Shown one piece after another: positions 23,021-33,700 of a stretch of 55,329 bases of DNA. The notes below the pieces were generated by a model. The model was not told where the DNA came from. It worked only from the letters and a program-made list of their open reading frames with translations, and did not search any database. Source of the DNA: Acidimicrobiales bacterium. GTDB lineage: Bacteria; Actinomycetota; Acidimicrobiia; Acidimicrobiales; SZUA-35. The stretch is from contig JAHEJM010000016.1 in assembly GCA_024638815.1 (NCBI GenBank), forward strand, positions 1 through 55,329, given 5' to 3'. The position numbers and the translations under genes are program-made. Every line of letters begins with the position of its first letter. Within the stretch, counting starts at the first letter, position 1.

Positions 23021-23959
23021 TCAGTCGCGAGCCGACGACGGCTTGAGTTCGAACCCGTAGCGTTGGTCGAGACCGAGATCCCGGGCGATGGCGAGCCCCT
23101 CGTCGAGAGTGGCCGGATCGAGCGACTGCAGCGGTCGGCGGAGCGGGCCGGCAGGCAGCCCGAAGGCCGCCATCAACGACTTGACCGCAACCGGGTTGAC
23201 CTGGGCGTACAGGAAGTGGAGCATCGGCAGGTTGTCGAGCCAGGCTCGGCGGCAGGCCATTGCGTCGCCGTCGCTGCGCCATGGGGTGGAGATGATGGCC
23301 ATCTCCCGGGGCAGAATGTTGCCCGACATGTTGGCCGTACCGTGACCGCCCAGGGCCATCAGGGGTACCACCAGGCCAAGATTGGGAGAACAACAGCACA
23401 TGAGCGACAGATCGGGACCGGCGGCGCACAACTGGGCGATCTGGCCCACCCGGGTGGTCGACTCCTTGAGAATGGCCATGTTGGGATGCCGGGCCAGCCG
23501 AAGGATGTCGTCGACACTCAGGTCGGTGCCGACCCGGGGTGGGTTGTTGTAGAAGCCGAGCGGGATCGTGCTGGAGTCCGCCACCTCGAGGCAGTAGTCG
23601 ACGATGGCCTCGGTAGAAGCACAGACATAGGCCGGGGCGGCGATGATGGCGCCGTCGGCACCGGCCTCGGCGGCGTGACGTACGTAGTCGATCGTCCCCT
23701 CGGTGTGCTGGCCGGTGCTGCCGTAGTACATCTTCATGTCACCCTGGCGCATTCCCAGCGTCTCGGTGACGATGCGGTGTCGCTCATCGGGGCTGAGCAT
23801 CGAGACCTCTCCGGTCGAGCCCATGATCAGTACCGCTGACGTACCGTGCTCATGCTGGAACTCGAGCAAGGTCCGAAATGCCTGATGGTCGACCGATCCG
23901 TCCTGGTTGAACGGCGTGATGAGGGCGACGAAGGAGCCCTCGATTCGGGGTTTGCTCAT
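23021..23959 (-). CDS. dihydrodipicolinate synthase family aldolase
   Basis: A 312-residue TIM-barrel class I aldolase/synthase. The pyruvate-binding loop appears as MGSTGEVSML, the catalytic Tyr in GFYNNPPRVG and the Schiff-base Lys in AILKESTTR. The Arg after YNNPP corresponds to the DapA carboxylate-binding Arg, so 4-hydroxy-tetrahydrodipicolinate synthase is possible, but sugar-acid aldolases share this layout. The ATG at 23959 (SKPRIEGSFVALITPF) is preferred to the longer frame to 24037. Confidence 0.82.
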   Translation of the reverse strand: MSKPRIEGSFVALITPFNQDGSVDHQAFRTLLEFQHEHGTSAVLIMGSTGEVSMLSPDERHRIVTETLGMRQGDMKMYYGSTGQHTEGTIDYVRHAAEAGADGAIIAAPAYVCASTEAIVDYCLEVADSSTIPLGFYNNPPRVGTDLSVDDILRLARHPNMAILKESTTRVGQIAQLCAAGPDLSLMCCCSPNLGLVVPLMALGGHGTANMSGNILPREMAIISTPWRSDGDAMACRRAWLDNLPMLHFLYAQVNPVAVKSLMAAFGLPAGPLRRPLQSLDPATLDEGLAIARDLGLDQRYGFELKPSSARD

Positions 23960-24123
23960 GGTGGGGCCTCTCTCGACCATCGACTGTGCTCCATCGATCG
24001 CTGCATCTACTACTGTGGCAGCCACGTGGGGTGCCATCGCCGTGGTGTCTCACCGGGACCGACCGGCCGGCCACGGTTCCTGCCAAAACCGTAGTCGAGA
24101 CCTCCGAGAGCGAAAAACCCATC

Positions 24124-24507
24124 ATGCTTGACGCGAAGACGATCAATCTGTGCCAAGGCCCAAACTTCGCCGCCCTGACCACGCTGTTCGAGGACGGTCA
24201 ACCCCAGACCCAGATCATGTGGGTCGGTTGCGACGGCGAACACCTGCTGATCAACACCGAGGTACACCGGGCCAAGTTCGCCAACATCGAGCGGGATCCC
24301 CGGGTCACGGTGACGGTGTGGGATCACTCCAGCCCCTACTCCTATGTCGAGGTTCGAGGCCGTGTGGTTGACACGGTTCGGGGGGACGAGGCCCGGGCCC
24401 ACATCGATGCCCTGGCGCAGAAGTACACGGGCGCCGACTACGGCAATCCCATTCGCTCCGAGCGAGTCATTCTGAAGATCGCACCCGAGCGTGAGGTAGT
24501 GCACTAG
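24124..24507 (+). CDS. PPOX-class F420-dependent flavin/deazaflavin oxidoreductase-like protein
   Basis: A 127-residue split-barrel protein. The pattern PNFAALTTLFEDGQPQTQIMWV, then LLINTEVHRAKFANIERDPRVTV and YVEVRGRVV, matches the PPOX class found in F420-using actinobacteria. Relatives bind FMN or F420 and reduce diverse small molecules. The ATG at 24124 was selected because it begins the conserved N-terminus. It converges on the PPTase gene, with a stem-loop between the stops. Confidence 0.82.
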   Translation: MLDAKTINLCQGPNFAALTTLFEDGQPQTQIMWVGCDGEHLLINTEVHRAKFANIERDPRVTVTVWDHSSPYSYVEVRGRVVDTVRGDEARAHIDALAQKYTGADYGNPIRSERVILKIAPEREVVH

Positions 24508-24565
24508 CTCGAACCTGGCGGACGTCACCCAGACCGGGGACCACGGTCGGTCCGGCCCCTTCGAG
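24508..24565. terminator. stem-loop between convergent PPOX and PPTase genes
   Basis: CTCGAA at 24508-24513 pairs with TTCGAG at 24560-24565. Between them ACCGGGGACC-like sequence and GGTCGGTCCGG can form inner pairs. It lies between converging stop codons, a natural place for transcription to end. Confidence 0.35.
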
Positions 24566-24575
24566 TTCTGGACCG

Positions 24576-25343
24576 CTACCGAGGCCGCTCCGGTTGGCCG
24601 AGCCAACTGTGAGTCGGCCGGGCCGACTGCAGGCCCTGGTTCCCCCCGAGCAGAGCCGGGGGTTCGATGTCGTCGACCGCGGCGACGGTCAGCACGAACT
24701 GCCGGTCCCGACGCCACCAGCCCCGGTAGCGCTCGCCGTCGGTGGCCGACACCCGTAGCCGACACCAGCCGTCGACTCCGGCGTCGGTCGACCACTCAAC
24801 CTCCACTGTTCGGGTGTCATGGCGCAGGCCGACCTGGCGTACCTTCAACGCCGCCTCCTTGGCCGACCACACCAAGTTGGCCGCAGCATCCCGCTCCTCT
24901 CCCACTCGATGGGCTCTTACCCGCTCGACCTCCGCCGGCGTCAGGAAATCGTCGATGAACCGCTCACTCCGTGATTCGACAATCTCCAGATCGATGCCCA
25001 AGGTGCCGGAGCGCATGCTCCCGACCGGGCCTACCAGGCACACGGCCCATCCGGCTCGATCGCTGATCGACACATCGGCTGGTGCCGGTTGGCCATCCAT
25101 CACCAGAAAAGGCGCCCCACTGGGACGGTTGCGGACCTCAATGGTGGCCATCGTCTCGGCCGTGGGAGCGATGTCGAACACTGCGGCAACCGCACGTTTG
25201 GCCGCATACCGGCGAGTGAGGAACTCGTCGTAGCGCTTGCGGAAGCGGATCCCGGCCGCGTACTCCCGCTCCCGACGGGACAACCAGTCCGGGTCGACGG
25301 GGACCTCATGCTCACCGTGGGCCAACCACTGCATCACGGCCAT
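24576..25343 (-). CDS. 4'-phosphopantetheinyl transferase (Sfp type)
   Basis: A protein of about 255 residues of the Sfp superfamily, which transfers phosphopantetheine from CoA to carrier proteins. The signature LGIDLEIVESRSERF and the later VWSAKEAALKVR provide the magnesium-binding Asp/Glu and the catalytic Lys. It is the last gene of the four-gene synthase operon, beginning about 17 bp after the carboxylase-like gene. ATG at 25343 has AGAGG upstream; a TTG at 25364 and an ATG at 25334 are alternatives. Its dedicated place suggests it activates the neighbouring multi-ACP synthase, which carries Thr instead of Ser. Confidence 0.9.
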   Translation of the reverse strand: MAVMQWLAHGEHEVPVDPDWLSRREREYAAGIRFRKRYDEFLTRRYAAKRAVAAVFDIAPTAETMATIEVRNRPSGAPFLVMDGQPAPADVSISDRAGWAVCLVGPVGSMRSGTLGIDLEIVESRSERFIDDFLTPAEVERVRAHRVGEERDAAANLVWSAKEAALKVRQVGLRHDTRTVEVEWSTDAGVDGWCRLRVSATDGERYRGWWRRDRQFVLTVAAVDDIEPPALLGGNQGLQSARPTHSWLGQPERPR

Positions 25344-25360
25344 GGTTGGGCCTCTCACGA

Positions 25361-28300
25361 TCAATACTTGGCCATGCCCCGCTCGAGGGCATCGATGATG
25401 TAGGGGCGGAGCTCGGAGGCGGGGATGATACTGTCGACCGAACCCACCCGCTGAGCCCGCTCGATGGTGTGGATGGAGTCGAACTCGTCGGCCACCTCAC
25501 CCAACTTCTCCGATCGAACCTTGGCCATGGTGTCGGCCAAGGTCGCTTTGGCCACGGCGGCCTCGGTTCCGGCGGCCGAGACCACCGCCTCCCGGGCCGT
25601 CTTCACCCGCTCATCGGCGTTCGTTCGCTGTTTCACCTCCCGGGCGAACACGGTGGCCGCCGCCGGCGCCCCACCGATGACCGAGGCGTAGGAACCCTCG
25701 ACGGCTGCGATCTCCATCGACCCGTTCAGGGCCTTGGAGAACACCACGAAGGCCCCGCCGTGATAGCGGGACACGACGACGAAGACGATGGGACCGTCGA
25801 AGTTGGTGACGGCCCTGCCGATTTCTGCTCCGTACTCGAGCTGGCGCCGCCGCATCGACTCGGGCGAGCCGTCGAAGCCGGAGAGGTTGGCCAGCACCAC
25901 CAGCGGTCGATTGCCGCTGGCCGCATTGATGGCTCGGGCCGTCTTCCGTGACGAGTGGGGAAACAGGGTGCCCGAGGTCCACGCCGGCGGACCGTCGGCG
26001 GGCACGAAGCCACGACGCTGGACAGGATGGGATTCCATGCCCAACATACAGACCGGGATCCCGCCGACGGTGGTGTCCCACACAATCGAGGTGTCGCCGT
26101 CGCGCAGAATCCTCCATCGCTCCAGCGGCTCACTGTCGCGGTCGGCAACCGCCCCCATCACCGACCGCATGTCGAACGGCAGTTTGCGTTCGGGATTGAG
26201 GTCGGACGAGAACAGATCGCCCACGGTTCTGAATGGGGATCCCGCCAGCTCGGCGTGAGGACTCGTGCGCACGTCCCGATCCCGGGGGTCGTTGGTCGGT
26301 CGACGACGGGGGAATCGTTCGGTGGGCACAACGTAGGTCAGGTCGTAGTGGCGCAGAAGCAGGGCGCAGGCTTCGGGAAACGAGGCGGCCAGATACTGGG
26401 CCTGGCCGTTCGGGCCCATCACCCGGTCAAAGCCACCGATTCCCAGGTTGTTTTCGGCCGACACCGCGCCGGAGAAGTCGAGGGCCTGTTTACCGGTCAG
26501 CACCATCGCCGACGACGGAGTCATGATCAGGATGCCCTTAGTATGGGTGAGCATCGTGGCCTCGGCATTCCAGTAGGGCTGGCCGCCGACGTTGATACCG
26601 GTGACGATGATATTGATCTCTCCCCCGGCCTGGGTGAACTCGATGAGCCGCCGGAGAGTGAGGGCGATGTAGTCCATGTTCTCGGTACCGGAATCCATGG
26701 CGATCAACGCTCCGGACGAGACGGCGAACCACTCCACCGGCAAACGGTGCTCGGCTGCGTAGGCCAGGGCGGCGTTGACCCGGCGACACTCGGGCTCGGC
26801 CAGGTTGCCCAATCCCTGTGTGGGATCGGACAGCAACGCCACTCGGGTAACCCCCTCGGGCACCACCGGACTCTCGTTGGTGAGCAGTCCGACCACGATG
26901 TGGGCCGTGTTCCGGCCCGGCGGCCTGTCAACCGGCACCAGGCGGTCGTCGCGGCCGAACTCGGTGTCGTGGTCGGGATCGAGATCGAGTTCAACCCACG
27001 AACCGGCGGGCAGACCGCCGGCACCGTCGGATTGGGTGAACATCCGCACGATCTCGAACGGATAGGGGGAGCCGAATCGGGCCGCCGTCAGCACCTTCTG
27101 GTGGTAGGGCGAGAGTGGCCGTATGGGTTGATCGCCCGGGGTTTGCTCCCTGACCATGATCTGGCCACCGATCGATTCGAGATGCAGCACGGTCTCCCGC
27201 AGCCCGTCGTCGCCGCCCCGTGGCGACGAGTCGGGAATCCTGACCTTGACCACCACCTTCTCCAGGCCGACCCGGACCGCATACGGCTCCAATCGTCTGG
27301 CGAGCCGTTGCATGTGCTCCAGGGGTACGTCCAGAGGGACACGGATGTCGAGCACGAGACGGTTGGCCACCGGCCGATCCCTGGGGGCATAGCGGGACAG
27401 TTCCGCCCGCATGGAGAACATGGCCTGAAAAGCCGTGCGTTCCAGTCTGGGGTAGCTGACTTCGCCGGTTTCGTCGTCGCGGACCGGAGCCAGGTCACGG
27501 ATCTCGGCCAGGGCGAACAGCCGCTTGTCGGCCGGGTTGTCCTTGGCCACGCCGACGAAGAGGTAGACGTCCTCCGGTGTCGGTCGCCGGTCGAGGTCGA
27601 AATTGCGGAGCCGCCAGAGCTCCAGCCGTTCGGCCAGCATGGGGTGAAGATTGCGATACAGCTCCTCCTCGTGCCACCCACCATGATCATCGGGGGCGAA
27701 TGTCAGCTGTTGAGACCTGAGGTGCTCCTCGACCCGTTCGTCGTCGCTGCCATCGTGGGTGATGGTGAGGTCGAGCCGGGTCACCGGTCGCCCGAAGTCG
27801 CTCTCCGCCAGCAGCTCACTCATCGAGCGGGAGGTGACGGCGACGTCGGGGCATGTGCCGGGGCACCACATGACCAGATCGATGATGATCGAGGAGTCGG
27901 ACGGCACGGACTCGAGTCGGCGGCCAAGCAGCGGGGCCACATCCGGCAGTTCGTCGACCGTGAGATAGGCCACCAACAGATGCGTGGCGCTGTCGTCGAG
28001 GTCCACGCTGGCGGTCCGAAGGGGTTCCGTGCTCCCTTGCCGAGCGATCTCGCCGACATGGATGTCACCCAACTCCCGAACCCGGTAGTAGCGCCGGACG
28101 TAGACCTCCAGGACCACCTCTCGGCGTCTGGGAGCCAGATCATCGTCGATGCGGTACGCCGACAGGAGAAGTGAGCGGACGGGGTCGGGACACCACACCA
28201 GCCGGTCCATGCGTTCGTCACGGTCGGCCCGATCCGGATCGGCGGCCAGCTGCTCGATGTGCTCGGCCATTTCGGCCCGCAGCTCGGCTGCCGCCGCCTG

Positions 28301-30775
28301 CATCGGTGGCTCGTCGAAGAAGTGAAACCGCACGTCGCGGGCCAGATCGGCGATGGCCTGAACCTGGGCCTGGACGGCCTGGGCCAGCCGGTCGAGCCGG
28401 CGACGGTCCTGGACGTCGACCACCGAAAGCAGCCGATCCCGGTTGGCCGCCCGCCGTTCCAGTATGGCGACGATCACCGGTGCCAGCTCCGGCAGGCGGG
28501 CGAAGGACCGGAACATCCGCATGAGGGCGGTTCGCAGCGCCGGCGTGTCGTCGAGATCGGTCACCCCGTAGCGGGCCAGGGCGTCCTGCAGCCGGTCGCG
28601 ATAGCCGGGCGACAGTCCGGCCCGCTCCGCATCCAGCCACTGGAGGAAGGCGACGAGGAACTGCTGGGTGTTCTCGGCGGACTCGATCACGTCGCCGACG
28701 ACCGGGTCGGCATCGGCCTCGGTCGAAGGGCGATAGAGCGCAGCCAGATCGGAGTACACGTCGAGCAACCCGTTCTCACAGTCGAGAAGCGACTCGTCGT
28801 CGGGCTCGGCGATCTCGGCCAGGCGCCGCTGCTGGGTCAACAATCGGTGGAGAGCGGACGAAGACAGGTCGAATCCAAGTAGGTAGTCGCCAAGAGGACC
28901 GTAGACCCGGTGACAGGGCTTGACCGTGAAGTCGATCGTGGCTTCCAGGCCGTCGAGGTCCACAGGCCGGCCGGCACGACCGGCCGTCCGCCCCTCGGAT
29001 CCCCCCGACGGTCGGATGCGCAGCAGTGGCGCCCCCCGCTCGATCTGCACATTGGGGCTGATGTCGACCGACACGATCTCCCCATCGAACGGCGCTCTGA
29101 CCGTGGTCTCCATCTTCATCGACTCGAGCACCGCGATCGGATCCCCGGCTTCCACCCGATGACCCGGGGTCACCGGACAGGACACCACGAGCGCCGGCCA
29201 ACCGGCCCGAACCACGGTCCCGTCCTCCCGGCTGAACCGGTGGGCTTCGGCATCCATCTCGATGCGGAGCCCGGACGCAGTGGGAGTGACCACGGCACGA
29301 TGGCGGCGGCCACCACAGCTGACCCGTCGCTCGAAGCGATCGAGCATGTCGACAGTGACGTCGGCGACAGTGGATCCGCTTCGGATCGAGTAGGCGTTGG
29401 CCGCCACCTGATCGACACTGAGTTCGTAGTTCACACCGTGGTAGCCCAGCTCGATGTGGGCCCCAACGTCCTCGGGCTGTTCCGGCCGCCCCTGGGCGGC
29501 GGCGGCAAAGAAGGCGGCCTCGACCAACGCACGGTCGGCGGCATAGGCCTCCACGGCGGCCAGGAGGAGCGCGACCGGGCTCGGATCGGCCCGGAGTTCG
29601 GAGATGTCGAGCATGTCGACCCAACCCTCATCACCGATACCTTCGACGACCTCAGGACGGCGCAGCAGCCTGACCAGTAGTGTCCGGTTGGTCGAGGCCC
29701 CGTCGACGACGATCGAGGTCCGTTCCAGCGCCCGCACCATTCGATCCAGCGCGGTTCGCCGATCCGGGCCCCAGGCTGTCACGACCGCCAAAAGGGGATC
29801 CGAGGCATCAACCGGATCGCCGACCCGGCGGTTGGCGTCGACCCGTACCCCGGTGCCCACCGGGAAGGACAGCAGGGCAACCCGACCGGCCGACGCGGTC
29901 GATCCCTCGTGGGGATCGACGGTGGTCAGGCGGGCTTCGACGGCGACCCCTTCGGGTTCCGCCATAGATTCCGGCAGGGACTCGCCCCTGGTCAACCGGA
30001 GCCGTAGGCCGATCACCCCGGTGCCTGTACGTTCCTCGAAGGTGGCATGATCGGGTAGGGCCACGATGTCGACACCCAGCAGTGTCAATCCGCCGGCCGC
30101 CCCGTCGCCGTCGGACTCGGCATCGGCCACGAATTGGAACTGGGCCTCTCCTCGAATTCCCAATGATCGGGTCAGTTGCCGGGCCACCCGTTGGGCCTGC
30201 TCGGTTACCGCCGACGGCACGGTGGTGCAAGGGCTTTCGCCAACCAGGAGTGTGCCGTTCCGGTGAGCACTCACATCTCGACAACCAAGCGTCCATACCG
30301 CGCCGAGGTCATCGGTCAGAATCGGAACGTCGAGTCTGCGTCGACCGGAGCGACGGTCGGGTTGATCGGCGTCGGCAAACGCCACACCGGAGGCCGCAGC
30401 CACCGCCGCCAGTTGGCTCCGATCGGCCACGGTTCGGGCAACGTCGGCGCCGGAGCCGACGATCCCGATGCCCCCCTGTTCGCACGCCTCGAGCAGCGCA
30501 GTGCGGTCAGGGCACGCCCCCAGCCAGAGCGTGTCGATCCGGGCTCGCTGAAGTCGACCGACGATGTCGTCCACCGACCACTTCCGAGACTCGGCAAGCT
30601 GAATGACCTCGTCGGCCTCACGCCCGTACCAGGGCCGCAGCTCACGATCCCGGTGGATCAGGATCGTGGTGATCCGTGACCCGTCTCCGGCAGCGTTGAG
30701 CGAACCGACGGCATACAGAATTCGTACCGCCGATTCACCGGTGGCGACGACTCCAAGCCGCCTCAACTCAGTCAC
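25361..30775 (-). CDS. fused biotin-dependent acyl-CoA carboxylase-like protein with degenerate biotin carboxylase domain
   Basis: An 1804-residue protein. Residues 1-380 have the outline of a biotin carboxylase but are eroded. The N-terminal NRGE motif reads TGES, the HPGYGFLSEN region is gone, and the Gly-rich ATP loop plus its subdomain are missing (only about 16 residues separate AFADADQP from RRLDVPI). The EVNPRLQVEH region reads LLGVDIVALPDH. Residues 530-590 are a normal biotinyl domain with VLESMKMET (Lys 554). Residues about 620-1130 resemble the central region of large acetyl-CoA carboxylases. Residues about 1150-1804 are a carboxyltransferase (INVGGQPYWNAEATM, VVLANLSGFDGSPESM, RYHGGAFVVF). 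GTG start lies 3 bp after the synthase stop. It may carboxylate with a biotin carboxylase supplied in trans, or act as a transcarboxylase/decarboxylase. Confidence 0.85.
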   Translation of the reverse strand: MTELRRLGVVATGESAVRILYAVGSLNAAGDGSRITTILIHRDRELRPWYGREADEVIQLAESRKWSVDDIVGRLQRARIDTLWLGACPDRTALLEACEQGGIGIVGSGADVARTVADRSQLAAVAAASGVAFADADQPDRRSGRRRLDVPILTDDLGAVWTLGCRDVSAHRNGTLLVGESPCTTVPSAVTEQAQRVARQLTRSLGIRGEAQFQFVADAESDGDGAAGGLTLLGVDIVALPDHATFEERTGTGVIGLRLRLTRGESLPESMAEPEGVAVEARLTTVDPHEGSTASAGRVALLSFPVGTGVRVDANRRVGDPVDASDPLLAVVTAWGPDRRTALDRMVRALERTSIVVDGASTNRTLLVRLLRRPEVVEGIGDEGWVDMLDISELRADPSPVALLLAAVEAYAADRALVEAAFFAAAAQGRPEQPEDVGAHIELGYHGVNYELSVDQVAANAYSIRSGSTVADVTVDMLDRFERRVSCGGRRHRAVVTPTASGLRIEMDAEAHRFSREDGTVVRAGWPALVVSCPVTPGHRVEAGDPIAVLESMKMETTVRAPFDGEIVSVDISPNVQIERGAPLLRIRPSGGSEGRTAGRAGRPVDLDGLEATIDFTVKPCHRVYGPLGDYLLGFDLSSSALHRLLTQQRRLAEIAEPDDESLLDCENGLLDVYSDLAALYRPSTEADADPVVGDVIESAENTQQFLVAFLQWLDAERAGLSPGYRDRLQDALARYGVTDLDDTPALRTALMRMFRSFARLPELAPVIVAILERRAANRDRLLSVVDVQDRRRLDRLAQAVQAQVQAIADLARDVRFHFFDEPPMQAAAAELRAEMAEHIEQLAADPDRADRDERMDRLVWCPDPVRSLLLSAYRIDDDLAPRRREVVLEVYVRRYYRVRELGDIHVGEIARQGSTEPLRTASVDLDDSATHLLVAYLTVDELPDVAPLLGRRLESVPSDSSIIIDLVMWCPGTCPDVAVTSRSMSELLAESDFGRPVTRLDLTITHDGSDDERVEEHLRSQQLTFAPDDHGGWHEEELYRNLHPMLAERLELWRLRNFDLDRRPTPEDVYLFVGVAKDNPADKRLFALAEIRDLAPVRDDETGEVSYPRLERTAFQAMFSMRAELSRYAPRDRPVANRLVLDIRVPLDVPLEHMQRLARRLEPYAVRVGLEKVVVKVRIPDSSPRGGDDGLRETVLHLESIGGQIMVREQTPGDQPIRPLSPYHQKVLTAARFGSPYPFEIVRMFTQSDGAGGLPAGSWVELDLDPDHDTEFGRDDRLVPVDRPPGRNTAHIVVGLLTNESPVVPEGVTRVALLSDPTQGLGNLAEPECRRVNAALAYAAEHRLPVEWFAVSSGALIAMDSGTENMDYIALTLRRLIEFTQAGGEINIIVTGINVGGQPYWNAEATMLTHTKGILIMTPSSAMVLTGKQALDFSGAVSAENNLGIGGFDRVMGPNGQAQYLAASFPEACALLLRHYDLTYVVPTERFPRRRPTNDPRDRDVRTSPHAELAGSPFRTVGDLFSSDLNPERKLPFDMRSVMGAVADRDSEPLERWRILRDGDTSIVWDTTVGGIPVCMLGMESHPVQRRGFVPADGPPAWTSGTLFPHSSRKTARAINAASGNRPLVVLANLSGFDGSPESMRRRQLEYGAEIGRAVTNFDGPIVFVVVSRYHGGAFVVFSKALNGSMEIAAVEGSYASVIGGAPAAATVFAREVKQRTNADERVKTAREAVVSAAGTEAAVAKATLADTMAKVRSEKLGEVADEFDSIHTIERAQRVGSVDSIIPASELRPYIIDALERGMAKY

Positions 30776-30778
30776 GGT

Positions 30779-33700
30779 TCAGTCGCTGTAAACCGAGGAC
30801 AGCTCGGTTGCGATGTCATCGGGAATAGGCGTCGGCAGCTGGATCGTCCGATAGTCCTCCAAGACCAGGATGACGTTGCCGTCACCGTCGATCACCGTGC
30901 ACGTATACCTGTCGTCCCCGACCGGTTCGGCCACGGCCCAGCGGGGCTGATCGTCGGTTCTCCGATCGGACCGGCCCATGAGCCGAACCCGCCCGATATG
31001 GCTTGGCAGTCCGAGCTGGCCATGGCTGCCGGCCAGCCACAACCCGGCGGTCTGGAAACAGAGCTCGATCAGACGGGGGGCGATGACCAGCGTTTGATCG
31101 GCCGGGATGTGGTTCGGGGGCAGGGGTTGGGTCAGCGCGGCCACCGAGGTGCCGTCGTCCCGCCATGCCCGCTCCACCACCTGGTAGGCCGGACCGTGGA
31201 AGTAGAACGAGTACACACCGTCGGCGTCGAGCGCGGCACCTGGCGGATCACCGGGCACCGCACGTTCCTCGCCCCGGGGCGATCGTGATGCCAGCCGGAC
31301 CGTGCCGGTGAAGTGCACAGTCCGCTGGGGCTGATCCTGACCGGGCAGCTTCCGTTCCGCCACCAGGCGGCACCGGGCCACCAACTGCTTGCCATCGGGT
31401 TGGACCAGGGCTGTCACGGTGAGCGATCGAGGTTCATCCCGGTAGAACTTCAACGGGGCGGCGAAGCTGACGTCCTCGACGGCGATCACCTGGTAGCCGG
31501 GGGCGACCAGGCGGGCCGTCTCGGCGAAGGCCTCGAGGCCCATGACCCCGGGCAGCACGGGTGTCCCGTCGATGCGATGGTCGTCGAGGAATGGTTGTGC
31601 CGACGGGTCAAGACTGGTCTCGACCACCACTCCGTCGTGAACACTCAGGCGGGCCGAGCCCACCATGGGACCGGCGGCTTCGCCCATCAGGGCATCGCTG
31701 TCGACACCTCCGGTGTCATGGTATTCGGCAGCCATCATTCCCAGGGTTCCGGCCACCACGACCTCACCTCGGTACCGGCTGCCGGTCAGCTCCCGTCGGA
31801 TCCAGGCCACGCCCGCTTCCGGCGGCAGCATTTGGACCCCGGCCATCTCCATGATCTTGGGGATTGACCCCCGGGTGGCCATACCGATGCCACCCCAGGC
31901 CGTCCAGTCAAGGGCAATGGCCCGGGTGTCGGGCCGGCTGCGGCGCAGGTTGGACGTGATCTTGCACAACAGGTCGTTTGCGGCCGAGTAGTCGGTCTGT
32001 CCCTGGTTGCCGAATCGACCGGCCACCGATGAGAACACCACGGTGGCACCGATCGGCAGATGTCGGGCAGCATGGAAGACGTTGAACCAGCCATCGGCCT
32101 TTACGTCGAACACCAGGTCGTACTCGCGACGCTCTTTGTCGGGCAGGTTGCGGCTGATCTCGAGACCGGCGGCGTGCAACAGCACATCGATGCGGCCGCT
32201 GGTCTCGGCGACGTTGGCCAGCGCCTCGGCTACGGCCTCGGCATCGGTCAGATCCACCGAGTGATAATGGACGGTACCTCCGGCCGCCTCCACCGACTGG
32301 ACTGCGGCCAGGGCGGCATCGAGGCGTTCGTATCTCGACAAGTCCCGTTCGATGGCCACCGGGGTCGGTCGGTCCCCGGCCGCCTTCATGCGCTCGGCGA
32401 TGGTGGCCTTGAGACCGTCCCGGTCGTGGCGGAACGCCTGCAGGTCGGGATCGTCGGCATCGGGGGTTGGGGTGAGATCAAGCAGGTGGAACACCCCGCC
32501 CGAGGCCGCCGCCAGATCGGCGGTGATGGCCGACACGATGCTGCCGGCGGCGCCGGTGACGAGAAACACGGAGTCGGAGTCGAACTCCATGCCGGCGCCC
32601 TGGGGCGGTTCACCGTCTTCGTCCCGATCGGGGAACGGCGTCTCGCGTAGAGCGACACCGGTCCGTTGATCACCGACCCGCCCCACCTCGACGCAGCCAG
32701 GATCGTGCAACGTCTCCTCGAGGAGCACGGAGGCAACCGCTTCCGGCTCGGCGTCGTCGGTGACATCGACCGCCTTGACCAGCGAATCGGGCCGCTCCTT
32801 CTTGTACGACTTGGTGAAGCCGACCACGGCCCCGCCCAGCGGGTTGGTGGCACCGTCATCGTCGTAGCCGTGATAGCCGCCCAGGCGTACCCCGGAGACC
32901 AGGAACGGCTCGGCCTCATAGCCGGCCCGCATGGTCTCGTACAGGTTCTTGACCCGCCGGCGCAGGGCCTCCCGCCAAGTCCCGAGATCGAACTCGGTCA
33001 GATCACCCTCGGGGTCGACTCCGGCCAGCCAGTAGACGCCGGTGATGGGGCCGTCGCCCTGCCACGATTCGAGCTGGGACAACAGGGTGTCGGTCTCGAC
33101 CGCCGGTTCCAGCGCGAGCACGGTGGCTCCGGCCCGCTCCAGGTGTTCAACCAGTACCGAGCCGACGCCACCCTCGTCCATCATGACCACGACCCGGGCA
33201 CCGTCGAGGTCGACACCGGTGGGGACGCAGACCTCGATCGACGGGCGAATCACCGACACCGGCAGCCGTCGGGGAAGGGCGTCGACGGCGTCGAAATCGC
33301 CGGCAACCAGGTCGGGGGCCTCCGGCGGTGGGGCCGAATCGGTGTCGCCGGCCTCGGCCGTCACTGTGGCCGTGGGCCCGGCATCGACTATTCCGGCTCG
33401 ATCACGGATCCAGCCGGCCACATGATTCAACGTGGGGAAATCACGCAACTGCAGACTGTCGTCACGCTCAACCCCATAACGTTCACGAACGGCGGCGAAC
33501 ACCTCGGCCTGCTTCACCGTGTCAACACCCAGATCCGCCTCCAGATCCAACTCCGGATCCAACAACTCCATCGGATATCCGGTCATCTCCGCCACCACAC
33601 CGGTCACGGCGGCCAGGACCGGATCGCCTGAACCGTCCCCTCCGATATCGGTGGCGGGCGCCGCGGTCGAGGTTGCCGCCGCGGTGCCGGTACCGTCGGT

